Assembly (NCBI GenBank): GCA_014879845.1
Contig: JACSRI010000069.1
Span: 1 to 53,004 of the forward strand
Length of the DNA stretch: 53,004 bases
DNA from: Opitutaceae bacterium
Lineage (GTDB): Bacteria; Verrucomicrobiota; Verrucomicrobiia; Opitutales; Opitutaceae
Reading direction: 5' to 3'
This document shows, piece after piece, positions 34,633 through 43,950 of the stretch. The number at the start of each line of letters is the position of its first letter. The stretch's first letter is position 1. The translations under genes and the position numbers were made by a program. Under the pieces are notes generated by a model. The model was given only the letters and a program-made list of their open reading frames with translations, did no database searches and was not told the DNA's origin.

Positions 34633-37600
34633 TCAGAAGTCGAACTTCGCGGACAGGATGAAGCGCCGCGGATCGATGATGCGGTACGAGTTGGGCGAGC
34701 CGTCGAGGTTGACACCCACGACCTGGAGGTCGCCGCTCTCGGCCACGTTCTCGATGTTGAGCTGGACCTTCATGCGCACCTTGTCGTCGAAGATCTTGGT
34801 CGAGTAGCTGATCCAGAGATCGAGGTAGGTGTTGGCCGAGTCGTAGATCGGACGAGTCGTGTCGGAGAGCACCAGGTCAGGCGAACTGGTGGCGGGGTTC
34901 GGCTTGCCGTAGTAGCCGATGATCGACTTGTCCTCCCAGCGCAGGCTGCCACCCACGCCGGTGCCACGCAGGGTGCCTTCCTGGAAGCTGTAGTTGCTGA
35001 GCAGCGTCCAGCGGTACTTGCGCTGCCCTGGAGCGGCCTGGCCCTCGAGATCCTTGTCGGCGAGCTCGTTCGGGACCACGACGTTGTTGTAGTAGGTCCG
35101 CACGCTCTCGTTGCCATTCACTTCCCCAAGGTAGACGGCGGTGGTGTAGCCGTAGCTGTCCCAGAAGTTGGTCAAGTTGACCTCGCGACCGTTGTCGCGG
35201 GTGTAGGTGGCCAGGCTCTGGTACTGGGGCAGGAGGAAGTCGGCCGCCTGGGCATCATCCCAGACCGCAGTCCGCTCGGCCTTCCAGGCATCGAACTCGC
35301 GGAGCACATCGGAATAGACCGTCTCCTGCTCGCCGAAGGTCGCCTTGATCGACCAGTTGCGGGTCGGGTTGTAGGTCACCTGGACCTCCATGCCTTCCGC
35401 CACGGCGGAACGGGTCGAGGCGATGCTGCCGACTTCGCCGTAGTAGTTCCACGCCTGTCCCCAAATCACCTCGGTGGCGTCCCGAACGGCCTCCTCCTCG
35501 TCAGTCGAGAGTGCCAGGTTCCATTGATCCACATCGATCGGATCGTGACCCATGTTGATGCGCGCAATGGTCCGGGCCCACTCGCGGAACTGGTCGCGGT
35601 CGACCTGGTCGCGGAAGCGGCTGAATGCGACACTGTTCGCGGTGCGCTCATACATGTTGGACGCCTCGAACCAGTTGATCCGGGCGAACAGCTTGTTGTC
35701 GAAGAGCGAGAACTGGAAGCCCCAGTCTTCGCCTTCTCCGGTCGGCTTCGGGAGCGAGTTGCCGAAGGCATCGACCTGGGCCGAGAGCGGCGGATTGAAG
35801 TTGTCCGACTTGTTGTAGCTGAAGCCGAGGCTGTTGACGAACTGCCAGAACTGCGAGCCGTCCTGGGCGCGACGCTCGATGCTGCTCCAGCCCAGGAACG
35901 GCCGAAGGACGGCGCCGTAGGTGGACGTGTCGCCGCTGAGCTTGTCCCAGTAGTTCCAACGGTTGAGCACGGTTTTGGTCTGGTAGACACCGTTGACCCA
36001 CTTCTCCGGGTTCGTCATCGCGCGAGCGATCTCTGGACCACCGGCATAGGCGCGGAGGACGTCGTTGCTGGTGTTGCGAGCCTGATAGTCGTCGTTGCGG
36101 AAGCCAATCGTCGTGATGAGCCGGTCGTTCCAGAGATGGCTGGTGAGGCCGAAGCTGAGCGAGTCGACCTCGCGCTTGCTGGCGCCGGTGGAGGCATCCA
36201 TGTCGATATACTCGTGCGTGATGCCCATGTTCTGCCAGGAGCGGGAATCGAAATTCCAGACCTGGATATCACCGGTGGCGCTCTTCGCGTTGCGGTAGCG
36301 GCCGGAGGCACGGGTGACCGCACCCGTCGTCGCGTCGCCCGGCGCGGCGAGGTAGTAGAAGCGCTGGGCGCCGCGGTTCTGGTAGCTCCAGCCGGTCGGG
36401 GTGCCGTCAGCGCGATTGTTCGGGTTGGCCGACCAGAAGATCATGCCATCCTCGGCCTCGTCACTGTCGGTGACGTACATGCGCTGGCGGATGAGCGTGG
36501 TCTTGTCCAGCTGGCGGGAGAAGACGCCGAGCAGCTGATGGCGACCAAGCCACTTGGTCCATCCTTCGTTGCGAGTGAAGTCCGGCGTGTAGGCCATCAT
36601 GGCGCGCACGTTGTCGTTGACCCGCTCGTTGATGAACTGGTCGGGATCGAAGTCGGTCATGTAGGGCAGGCCGAAGTACGGATTGGCCCGGCCGTCCGGC
36701 AGCCTGACGTTCGTGTCGACGAAGAGGGTCGCGACGTTGAGCTGCGACACCGTGTAGTTGGAGAGCGACTCGTAGTCCTGGTAGAACCATCCGGCGGCGA
36801 AGGTCAGGTTGTCCAGGAGCTGCTGCTCGAACTCGATATTCAGCGTGGTGTTGTCCGCCTCGCCGAAGTTCATCGAGAGGGTGTTGATCTTCTCCCAGTC
36901 GTAGATGGATTTGTCCGTCACGCCCGGGTAGCGGTACTGGCCGACACCGTTGCCGGTGGCCGTCCAGAAGTTGGATACGGTCCAGGACGTGTCGTAGGCC
37001 GCGGCATTGACCGGGTCCTGGAAGATGGTGTTCTCCGAGGCCGGGTAGACCGGGGCGTTGGCCTCGGGATTCGTCGCCGTGCCGTAGACCTGGCGATAAC
37101 GCTCGACCTGCGGGTAGAACCAGTTGGCCAGTTCACCCTGGTCGACCTGCTGGAGCGGGCGCGAGGTGGTGATGAGACCGAGGCCCGGGGTGTAGAGGGC
37201 CGACCGGGTGTCTGTCAGCGCGCTCGCACCGAAGATGTTGACGCCATTGTACTGGGTCCGCGCCGCGTTCCAGAGCGACGCATTGTAGTTCGGCAGCGAC
37301 TCGATGTAGGCGCGTGTCTCCAGAATGCGCGGGTTGGGAACGGCCGTGGAGCCGGCACGCATGGCGAGGACGCCGGCATTCTGGCCGTTGCGGGTGATCT
37401 GACCGGTCGTCGGATCATAGGTCGGCGATCCGGCGCTGCGCCACTGCGTGACGGAGTCGCGCGGGGTGAGCGTATTGGGACGACTGTTCTCGTTGTGGAA
37501 GTCCTCGATGCTGGCCCGCAGCGTCGTCTTGGAGAATGGCTTGAAGGTCAGCGCGCCATACATGCGGCGCGTGTCGTCGTAGGAGGGCTCGCGTTCGAAG

Positions 37601-38412
37601 GCGCGATCGTCGTAGAGCGCGGCGCCGAAGAGCGCGAGCTTGCCCTCGATGATGGACTTGTTGAACGAGAAGTTGCCGCGCATCGAGCCGTTGTGGTCGG
37701 TGCGGAAACCGACCGAGAGCGAGTCCCGGTCGAGGGCCGCCTGCGAACTCGACTGGTTGACGATGCCGGCCGCGCTACCCATGCCGAAGAGCATGGAGTT
37801 CGGACCGCGGCTGATCTCGACCGACTGGACATTGTAGGAGTCCATGGGGACGGCCGAGATCGACGGGTAGTAGTTCTGCGACGAGTCGGGGATGCCGAGA
37901 CCGCGGACGCGGTTAGCCGTCGCGTTGGTCTGCGGCGTGCCGCTGCCGCCCTGGGTGAAGCCCGCGTTGACGTCGACCACACCGTCATTGCGCAGCGACT
38001 GCACGGCGGGTGTGTAGGTCGAGGATCCCTCGGTGTTGGCCTCGTAACGGAAGACGTCGTTGATGTCGGTGGAGGCTGTATCCTCCATCTGCTGCAACGT
38101 CACGACGGTGATCGAGGCACCGAGATCGGCCACCTTGGTGGCCATGCGACTGCCGGCCAGCGTGTTCTCAGCATAGTATCCAACGTCCTTGGACGCATCG
38201 ACGACGAACGGGGAGAGCGTGATGATATCCTCCTCCTCTTCGGCGGGCACCGGGGTGACTGCAGGCGTGGCCGCCGGCGTTTCGGTGGGCGATGCGGGTT
38301 GAGGAGCCCGGGTCTCCTGGGCCCGGACTCCATTCAAAGCCATGGCAAGCGATCCGATCAGGACCGCGAGCCGGCGAACATGCGTGGTTTTGCCGTCATT
38401 CAGTTTCATCAT
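34633..38412 (-). CDS. TonB-dependent outer-membrane receptor (1259 aa)
   Basis: Paralogue of the receptor at 28781. Signal peptide at 1-32 (likely cut at 'VRA-QE'); a Pro/Thr/Ala-rich linker; '[16 protein letters not shown]' and '[13 protein letters not shown]' near 62-90; plug domain ('ASITVVTLQQMEDTASTDINDVFRYEANTEG', '[23 protein letters not shown]') to about residue 230; a beta-barrel that ends 'FILSAKFDF' with a terminal Phe. Both receptors share the plug and the last segments best, while the loops differ, so they probably import different ligands. The start is ATG 38412 (an ATG at 38409 also possible); AGGA lies five bases before 38412, the same spacing as in the other receptor. A perfect terminator follows. 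Confidence 0.92.
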   Translation of the reverse strand: MMKLNDGKTTHVRRLAVLIGSLAMALNGVRAQETRAPQPASPTETPAATPAVTPVPAEEEEDIITLSPFVVDASKDVGYYAENTLAGSRMATKVADLGASITVVTLQQMEDTASTDINDVFRYEANTEGSSTYTPAVQSLRNDGVVDVNAGFTQGGSGTPQTNATANRVRGLGIPDSSQNYYPSISAVPMDSYNVQSVEISRGPNSMLFGMGSAAGIVNQSSSQAALDRDSLSVGFRTDHNGSMRGNFSFNKSIIEGKLALFGAALYDDRAFEREPSYDDTRRMYGALTFKPFSKTTLRASIEDFHNENSRPNTLTPRDSVTQWRSAGSPTYDPTTGQITRNGQNAGVLAMRAGSTAVPNPRILETRAYIESLPNYNASLWNAARTQYNGVNIFGASALTDTRSALYTPGLGLITTSRPLQQVDQGELANWFYPQVERYRQVYGTATNPEANAPVYPASENTIFQDPVNAAAYDTSWTVSNFWTATGNGVGQYRYPGVTDKSIYDWEKINTLSMNFGEADNTTLNIEFEQQLLDNLTFAAGWFYQDYESLSNYTVSQLNVATLFVDTNVRLPDGRANPYFGLPYMTDFDPDQFINERVNDNVRAMMAYTPDFTRNEGWTKWLGRHQLLGVFSRQLDKTTLIRQRMYVTDSDEAEDGMIFWSANPNNRADGTPTGWSYQNRGAQRFYYLAAPGDATTGAVTRASGRYRNAKSATGDIQVWNFDSRSWQNMGITHEYIDMDASTGASKREVDSLSFGLTSHLWNDRLITTIGFRNDDYQARNTSNDVLRAYAGGPEIARAMTNPEKWVNGVYQTKTVLNRWNYWDKLSGDTSTYGAVLRPFLGWSSIERRAQDGSQFWQFVNSLGFSYNKSDNFNPPLSAQVDAFGNSLPKPTGEGEDWGFQFSLFDNKLFARINWFEASNMYERTANSVAFSRFRDQVDRDQFREWARTIARINMGHDPIDVDQWNLALSTDEEEAVRDATEVIWGQAWNYYGEVGSIASTRSAVAEGMEVQVTYNPTRNWSIKATFGEQETVYSDVLREFDAWKAERTAVWDDAQAADFLLPQYQSLATYTRDNGREVNLTNFWDSYGYTTAVYLGEVNGNESVRTYYNNVVVPNELADKDLEGQAAPGQRKYRWTLLSNYSFQEGTLRGTGVGGSLRWEDKSIIGYYGKPNPATSSPDLVLSDTTRPIYDSANTYLDLWISYSTKIFDDKVRMKVQLNIENVAESGDLQVVGVNLDGSPNSYRIIDPRRFILSAKFDF

Positions 38413-38905
38413 GTCTCTCCTAGCTGCAGTTTGGATTTGCCAGAGGCCGACGCGGGACACGGTGCCGGGAATGTAGACGAGCCCGAAGAGGGCTTCGTGT
38501 TCCGATCGGAAAGGGATGGGGGTGATGCGAACATCCGGCTCGAGTCTTCAGGTGAAGCCTCAGGAGCACAGAGGGCGCGACGAAAGGGTATCGATGAGTG
38601 TTGGGGGCGAAGGCGGGTGAGGCGGCCGTTCGCCGGGGTGAAATGGTACTGGGGAAGTGGGTGACTGCAAATTTCGCACACTGCGCTGGCAGGGACCGAG
38701 ACCGAACTCCAAGCTCGGGCGACATCCAACGAACGCATGCGGACGACGGGGGGAAAGAATCAGGGAGTGCGGTCACCTTTTGCCGATGCGGGGGATGAGC
38801 CAAGCGTGCCGGGACTCTGACAGTAAGACCATGCACCGTCCCGCGACGGCCCCGCGCAGGCCGAGGGCGTTTGACGTGGCGCCGGCGAGCGGGTGGAGTG
38901 GGCGC
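38413..38905. promoter_or_regulatory. Divergent region with the second receptor leader
   Basis: 493 bp between the receptor (minus) and the class II aldolase-like gene (plus). It contains TGCAGTTTGGAT (38425-38436), ATCGATG and TTGGG (38590-38605) and GGATGAGCCAAG (38793-38804), matching the blocks upstream of the first receptor. The distal 12-mer lies about 100 bp before the aldolase start codon, so it could affect both genes. GGAG precedes the aldolase ATG by 7-10 bases. No gene is seen. Confidence 0.55.
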
Positions 38906-40189
38906 ATGGATTCCAGCTGGCTGCATCCCCGCGACGAACTGGTCCGCACGATGGAGCGGATTTATCGCTACCGCATGACGACGACGTCAGGCGGCAATCT
39001 CTCGATCCGCGAGCCGGATGGCTCGATCTGGATCACGCCCTCGCGTGTCGACAAGGGCCGCCTGCAGGCCAGCGACATCGTGTGCGTGCGCGGCGACGGG
39101 AAGCGCGAGGGCCTGCACCCACCGTCGTCGGAGTTTCCCTTTCATCGTGAGATCTACCAGCGCCGGCCCGACATCGGCGCGATCGTTCACGCCCATCCGG
39201 GTGCGCTCGTGGCCTACTCGATCTGCCGCAAACTCCCGGATACACGCGTGCAGACACACGCGTTCGAGGTGTGCGGTCGTGTCGCATACGCACCGTATGC
39301 GTGCCCGGGCGGCGAGGCGCTCGGGCGCAACATCGCGGAGGAGTTCGCGGCCGGCGCGGATTGCGTGATGCTGGAAAACCACGGTGTAGTCATCGGCGGT
39401 CGCGACCTGCGCGAGGCGTTCCAGCGGTTCGAGACGCTCGAGTTCGTCGCCCAGACCCTGGTCAAGGCCTCGGCGCTCGGTGAGGTGCAGGTTCTCGACG
39501 ACGCGGTGCTGCGCGAGCAGCCCGTGCCGGAGTTTGCCCCGCTGGCGCCCGCGCCGGTGTCGAATCCGGAGAAGGCACTGCGCACGCAGCTGTGCGAATT
39601 CGTCCATCGCGCCTACCGGCAGCGACTGCTGATCAGCACGGCCGGCGCGCTCTCGGCGCGGCTCGACGCGAGTCAGTTTCTCATCACGCCGCGGCGCCGC
39701 GACCGACTCGAACTCGAGGCACCCGGCATCGTGCGTGCGACCGCGCAGGGTTGTGAGGCCGGCAAGAGCCCGAGCCGCGCCGCGCGCCTGCATGCGCTCG
39801 TCTACGAGCAGCACCCGGCGGTCGGTGCCGTGATCTGCGCGCAGCCCGCGCACGCGAGCGCGTTCTGCATGACGCGCGCGGCGCTGAGCTCGCGCACGAT
39901 TCCCGAGAGTTATCTCGTGCTGCGCGAGGTTCCGCGCCTGCCGTTCGCGTGCATCGTGCGCGACGCAGCTGCCATCGCCAGCCGTCTCTCGCTCCAGTCC
40001 TGTCCAGTGCTGCTGATAGAGAACGAGGGCGCCGTGGTCGTCGGCCGCGACCTGCTCGAGGCGTTTGATCGCCTGGAGGTGCTGGAGGCGACGGCGGAGG
40101 CGATCCTGATGAGCCGCCCGCTCGGGCCGCTCGTGCCGATGCCGGAGTCGGCGCTGGCCGAGCTGCGCCAGGCCTTCGGGATCGATTGA
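38906..40189 (+). CDS. Class II aldolase/adducin-like protein with two tandem domains, second one degenerate
   Basis: The protein has 427 residues, about twice a normal class II aldolase (~215). The first domain (about 8-210) is intact: 'TTTSGGNLSIR' (25-35), catalytic Glu76 in 'PSSEFPFH', zinc ligands His95 and His97 in 'VHAHPG', and His159 in 'ENHGVVIGG'. The second domain (about 225-420) keeps the fold ('ISTAGALSARLD', 'LITPRRRDRLEL', 'IENEGAVVVGRDLLEAFDRLEVLEATA') but has Ala for the catalytic Glu ('PSRAARLH'), Cys and Gln for the two His ('VICAQPA') and Glu for the third. It should be unable to bind zinc in the usual way. The first half may cleave or isomerise a sugar phosphate; the second may be structural or regulatory. 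The ATG at 38906 has GGAG upstream. Confidence 0.85.
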   Translation: MDSSWLHPRDELVRTMERIYRYRMTTTSGGNLSIREPDGSIWITPSRVDKGRLQASDIVCVRGDGKREGLHPPSSEFPFHREIYQRRPDIGAIVHAHPGALVAYSICRKLPDTRVQTHAFEVCGRVAYAPYACPGGEALGRNIAEEFAAGADCVMLENHGVVIGGRDLREAFQRFETLEFVAQTLVKASALGEVQVLDDAVLREQPVPEFAPLAPAPVSNPEKALRTQLCEFVHRAYRQRLLISTAGALSARLDASQFLITPRRRDRLELEAPGIVRATAQGCEAGKSPSRAARLHALVYEQHPAVGAVICAQPAHASAFCMTRAALSSRTIPESYLVLREVPRLPFACIVRDAAAIASRLSLQSCPVLLIENEGAVVVGRDLLEAFDRLEVLEATAEAILMSRPLGPLVPMPESALAELRQAFGID

Positions 40190-40216
40190 GCCTGGCGCGC
40201 CGGCGCGAAGCCCCGG

Positions 40217-40834
40217 TCAGGCCGGTCGCACGCGCGGCAGTTCACCATCGGCGCGGCGCGCACGCGCGCGGCGGGTCGCTGCCGCGATCGGCGCCCGGAT
40301 CGCGCCGTGGTAGAGTGCGAGAAACACGATCATGCCCGCCGCTGCGTAGAGCGCGCCCTCGAACGTGGTCGGGACGGCGGGTTTGAACGCGCCCCAGGTC
40401 GCCCGGGCGATCTCGACGTCGACGTGTTCCAAGAAGACAAACGGCCGCGACCACGGCGTGGCGTTGCGCAGGGCCGCGACGGCGGCGGACAGGTCGTCCA
40501 CCCGCGTGATCGCGCCGGCCACGATGTCACCCATGCGCGCCATCACCGTGTCGGCCGAGGCCTGCGCCCGCGTGGCAAACGCCGAGACACTCTCGCCCGC
40601 CTGCTCCGCGACGTGCTCGAACTGCCGGAGCTGGCGCGTGGCCTCGTCGAGATGGCCGCCGAGCCGCTGAAAATACTGCTGCATGAACTCGGGCGCCTGC
40701 GAGAACACCACCGCGCCCGCGACGCACAGCACCCGGTCGAGCAAGGTCTCGCCCGTACGCCCGATCATCTGAAACGGCTTGGTCCAGCCCACGCGCGCAC
40801 TCTCGACGACAGCCCGCGCGGGCGCAAGCCGCAT
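40217..40834 (-). CDS. DUF2937 family membrane protein
   Basis: The family is recognised from the sequence 'LLDRVLCVAGAVVFSQAPEFMQQYFQRLGGHLDEATRQLRQFE', where DUF2937 proteins have a membrane helix followed by a QYxQRLGGxLDE segment. A central amphipathic helix-rich region (about 75-130) and a second membrane helix near 160-180 ('FEGALYAAAGMIVFLALYHG') follow. The length is 205 residues from ATG 40834, or 183 from the ATG at 40768, which better matches the usual family length (~170); neither start has a clear ribosome-binding site. The C-terminal tail is Arg/Ala-rich. The function of DUF2937 is unknown. It is convergent with the class II aldolase gene (27 bp between stops) and divergent from the M16 protease gene. 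Confidence 0.78.
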   Translation of the reverse strand: MRLAPARAVVESARVGWTKPFQMIGRTGETLLDRVLCVAGAVVFSQAPEFMQQYFQRLGGHLDEATRQLRQFEHVAEQAGESVSAFATRAQASADTVMARMGDIVAGAITRVDDLSAAVAALRNATPWSRPFVFLEHVDVEIARATWGAFKPAVPTTFEGALYAAAGMIVFLALYHGAIRAPIAAATRRARARRADGELPRVRPA

Positions 40835-40952
40835 GGCGCCCGATCCGACCGCGCGTCGGACGGATTCGGTTGAACCTGGGGCATGTTCGCACACCTTCGG
40901 TGCACGCGCGGCAACCCGCGCCCCCGAACCGACGTCACGCTCTCGACCGGAC

Positions 40953-43832
40953 ATGAGACTCCCAGCGCCACGCCCCATCTTCGCGGTCTTCACCTTCGCC
41001 CTGCTGGCCGCGATCGCACCGCGCCTCGTCGCCGCGCCAGCCGAGGTGCCGGGTCCGCGCGCCGGCAAGTGGGCCCACGAATACACCACCCTCGCGCCCG
41101 ACGCGCGCGTGGTCTGGGGCCGCCTCGACAACGGCGTGCGTTACGCGCTCCTGCCCCACCGCGGCGTCCCCGGCAGCGTGGCCATGCGCCTGGTCATGCT
41201 CTCCGGCTCGCTCGACGAGACCGATCGCGAGCGCGGCATCGCCCACTTCACCGAGCACATGGTGTTTCGCGGCACGCGGCGTTTCAAATACGAGGAGATG
41301 GTCGGTTTCTTCCAGAAACTCGGCATGGAGTACGGCAGCGACGTGAACGCGGTGACGTCGTTCGACTACACCGCCTACATGCTCGAGTTCCGCGACAACA
41401 ACCCGGACCTGCTCCACCAGGGCCTGATGTTGCTGCGCGACTTTTCCGACAGCGCCGAATTCGACGCCGGCTACATCGAGCATGAGCGCGGAGTGATCCT
41501 GAGCGAACTCCGGCTGACCTCCGGCGGCCTGTCGGGCGAGAACCTCGCCTCCTACCTGCCGCTCGTCTACCGCGGCACCAAGCTGCAAGAGCGCGCGCCC
41601 ATCGGCCTGGCCGAGCAGATCCGCACGTTTACGCGCGAACAGTTCCTGGAGTTCTACCGGCGCTGTTATCGCCCCGATCTCGCCGTCGTCGTGGTCGTCG
41701 GCGATATCGACGTCGGCGCCGTCACCGACCTGATCCGCACCGAGTTCGGCGCCATCGCGGCGCGCACCGATCCGGTGACGACCCGCCAGGAGGGCAAACT
41801 CGACTCGCGCAAGGCGCTGCGCGCCACCGTGCTGCCGATCTCCGACGTCGGCGGCATCGAGGTGGCGGCCACCTCCGTGGTCAAGCCGCCGGCGCGACCT
41901 GATTCCCTCGAGCGGCTGATCGAGCGCCAGCGCCGCACGTTCGTGATGTCCCTGCTCTCCGACCGCATCGAGCAGACCCTGCCCGGCGGCGAGGGCGCCA
42001 GCTACCAGGTGCTCGCCGGCTTCGAGACGGCCGAGGCGCGCGCGGCGGGCGGACCCGAGGACTGGGATGCGACCGTGACCGGGCTCGACGAGGTGATCCG
42101 CGCCACCTACGAGAGCGGGTTCGCCGCGCGCGAGATCGACCAGCTCAAGCGCCACTACGCCATGCTCTCGACCTTCATGATCGAGCAGGCCGAGACGATG
42201 GACCCGACCGGGCTGGCGGGCGAACTCGTTGACTCGATCACCGAGCACAGGGTGTTCATCGGGTTCGAGCAGACCTGGCGGACCTTCTTCGACTGGCTCG
42301 CGCGCGTCACGCCGCAGGAGCTGCTCCAGACCTACCGCAACTGCTGGGACCTCGAGCGCATGGCCTTTCACATCTCCGGCGAGGCCGAGATCAAGGGCGG
42401 CGAGTCGGCCGTGCTCAAGCGCCTCGCCGACGTGCGCAAGGGCAAGATCCGCACGGTGCGCATGGAGACGCGCGACGAGTCGGTCTTCACCCTCCTGAGG
42501 TGGGGCGCGCCCACGCCCGTGGTCGAGCGCGGCGAGGTGCCCGAGCTCGGCGCGAAGATGTATCGGTTCGGCAACAACGTGCGGCTCAACTTCATCCCGC
42601 GGCGCAACGAGCCCGGCCTGGTGCAGGCGTTCGTGCGCGTGGGCAACGGCGTGCTCGACATGCCCGGCGACCAGCCCGCGCTCAAGGAGTTCGCCCTGCA
42701 GACGCTGCTGGCCAGCGGCGCCGGCCGTTACACCAGCGAGCAGGTCGGCGAGATCGTCAGCGACCACATGCTCGCGTTCAGCTTCGACCTGGAGGACCAC
42801 GACGCCTTCACCTTCCGCGGCTACACGCGCACGGAGGACTTCCGCGCCTTCCTCGGCGTGGTGACCGAGTTCCTGCACAAGCCGCGCTTCGACACCTACC
42901 TGCACCGCTCGGTCAAGCTCGTGGCGGCGCTGCAGCGCGCGCTCGGCGGGCTCGGCATGGGCCAGGGCGTGCGCGAGCTCGAGGACCACCTTTTCCGGGG
43001 CGATGCCCGATTCACCTGGGGCACGGTCAACAACTACCTCGGCCTGAGCCTGCTCGACGTGCGCAACTGGATACAGCCCCAGCTCACCGGCGGCTATCTC
43101 GAGGTGACGGTCGTGGGCGACATCGAGGAGAAGGCGCTGCTCGACCTCGTCTCGCGCACGCTCGGCTCGCTGCCCGTGCGCGCCGCGTCGAAGGTCATGG
43201 CCCGCACGCCCGCCCCCGTCGCGGTGACCGCCCCGGCGGGCTTCCAGCGCATCGAGTTCGTGGGAGAACAGCACCAGGCCATGGTCATCGGCACCTGGCC
43301 CGTGCCGGGCGCCACATCCGTGCGCGACTCTGTGGCCGTGCACGTCCTCGCCCGCGTCATGGACATCCGCATACGCGAGCAGGTGCGCGACGACCTCGGC
43401 CTCGCCTACAGCCCGAGCACGCAGTTCGACGAGTTCGACGGGTTCGCGGACTTCGGCCTGCTGCAGACGATGGTCGACTGTGCGCCCGGCGACTCCACGC
43501 GCATCGCCGAGCTCATCGCCTCGATCAGCGCCTCGGCGGCCCAGTCGGGCGTGACGCCCGGAGAGTTCCAGGGTGCGCTCGGGGTCTTCAAGAGCCAGAT
43601 CCGCCGCGCCTTCCTCGAGAACGGTTTCCTGCTCAAGCACTTCAGCCGGGCCCAGGAGAATCCCCAGTCGATCGACGACCTCATCGCCGCCTCGAAGGAC
43701 CTCTTCGACTCGATCACGATCGAGGAGGTCAACGCCTGGGCCGCCCGGGTCCTGCCCGCAGGCAACTGCCGCACCGCCGCGATCGTGCCCAAGCCGTTCG
43801 TCGGCATCCTGCAGACCGGCAAGCAGCCGTAG
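40953..43832 (+). CDS. Periplasmic M16 family zinc peptidase (PqqL/pitrilysin-like)
   Basis: The protein has 959 residues. Signal peptide at 1-30. The N-terminal M16 domain has the inverted zinc motif His98-x-x-Glu101-His102 in 'AHFTEHMVFRGT' and the third ligand Glu178 in 'EHERGVILSE', so it should be active. A second, non-catalytic M16 half starts near 530 ('NNVRLNFIPRRNEPGLVQAFVRVG') and two more homologous lobes complete the clam-shell typical of this ~900-residue family. A 'LGLAYSPSTQFDEFDGFADF' stretch near 820 is the usual Arg/Tyr-type substrate-binding area. Such enzymes degrade peptides in the periplasm. The ATG at 40953 is chosen for the signal peptide. Downstream are phosphate genes on the same strand, 118 bp away, probably unrelated. 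Confidence 0.92.
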   Translation: MRLPAPRPIFAVFTFALLAAIAPRLVAAPAEVPGPRAGKWAHEYTTLAPDARVVWGRLDNGVRYALLPHRGVPGSVAMRLVMLSGSLDETDRERGIAHFTEHMVFRGTRRFKYEEMVGFFQKLGMEYGSDVNAVTSFDYTAYMLEFRDNNPDLLHQGLMLLRDFSDSAEFDAGYIEHERGVILSELRLTSGGLSGENLASYLPLVYRGTKLQERAPIGLAEQIRTFTREQFLEFYRRCYRPDLAVVVVVGDIDVGAVTDLIRTEFGAIAARTDPVTTRQEGKLDSRKALRATVLPISDVGGIEVAATSVVKPPARPDSLERLIERQRRTFVMSLLSDRIEQTLPGGEGASYQVLAGFETAEARAAGGPEDWDATVTGLDEVIRATYESGFAAREIDQLKRHYAMLSTFMIEQAETMDPTGLAGELVDSITEHRVFIGFEQTWRTFFDWLARVTPQELLQTYRNCWDLERMAFHISGEAEIKGGESAVLKRLADVRKGKIRTVRMETRDESVFTLLRWGAPTPVVERGEVPELGAKMYRFGNNVRLNFIPRRNEPGLVQAFVRVGNGVLDMPGDQPALKEFALQTLLASGAGRYTSEQVGEIVSDHMLAFSFDLEDHDAFTFRGYTRTEDFRAFLGVVTEFLHKPRFDTYLHRSVKLVAALQRALGGLGMGQGVRELEDHLFRGDARFTWGTVNNYLGLSLLDVRNWIQPQLTGGYLEVTVVGDIEEKALLDLVSRTLGSLPVRAASKVMARTPAPVAVTAPAGFQRIEFVGEQHQAMVIGTWPVPGATSVRDSVAVHVLARVMDIRIREQVRDDLGLAYSPSTQFDEFDGFADFGLLQTMVDCAPGDSTRIAELIASISASAAQSGVTPGEFQGALGVFKSQIRRAFLENGFLLKHFSRAQENPQSIDDLIAASKDLFDSITIEEVNAWAARVLPAGNCRTAAIVPKPFVGILQTGKQP

Positions 43833-43950
43833 CGCCGCCTCCGGCCGCCGCGTCGGGTGAGGCGGGGCGCCGGGCCGGCCGGGGTCGGGCGGCATTTCGC
43901 CAAGGTTTCGGCTTCGCCCCGCCGAACTTCGTCACCTAAATGGCACCGAG

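Noticed and set aside
35524-38664. A 1046-codon plus-strand open frame opposite the second TonB receptor
   Set aside because: Low-complexity Val/Arg/Gly/Asp composition and no recognisable fold; the receptor on the minus strand has a signal peptide, plug and terminal Phe.
40935-43895. A 986-codon minus-strand open frame opposite the M16 protease gene
   Set aside because: Its residues are dominated by Ala, Arg, His, Gly and Asp with no domain, as expected for the antisense of a GC-rich coding frame; the plus strand encodes an intact protease with a zinc motif.
43833-43950. A Pho-box-like array upstream of the DUF47-pit genes
   Set aside because: Only one GTCAC word (near 43931) is present and no 11-bp repeat, in line with pit systems usually being constitutive.
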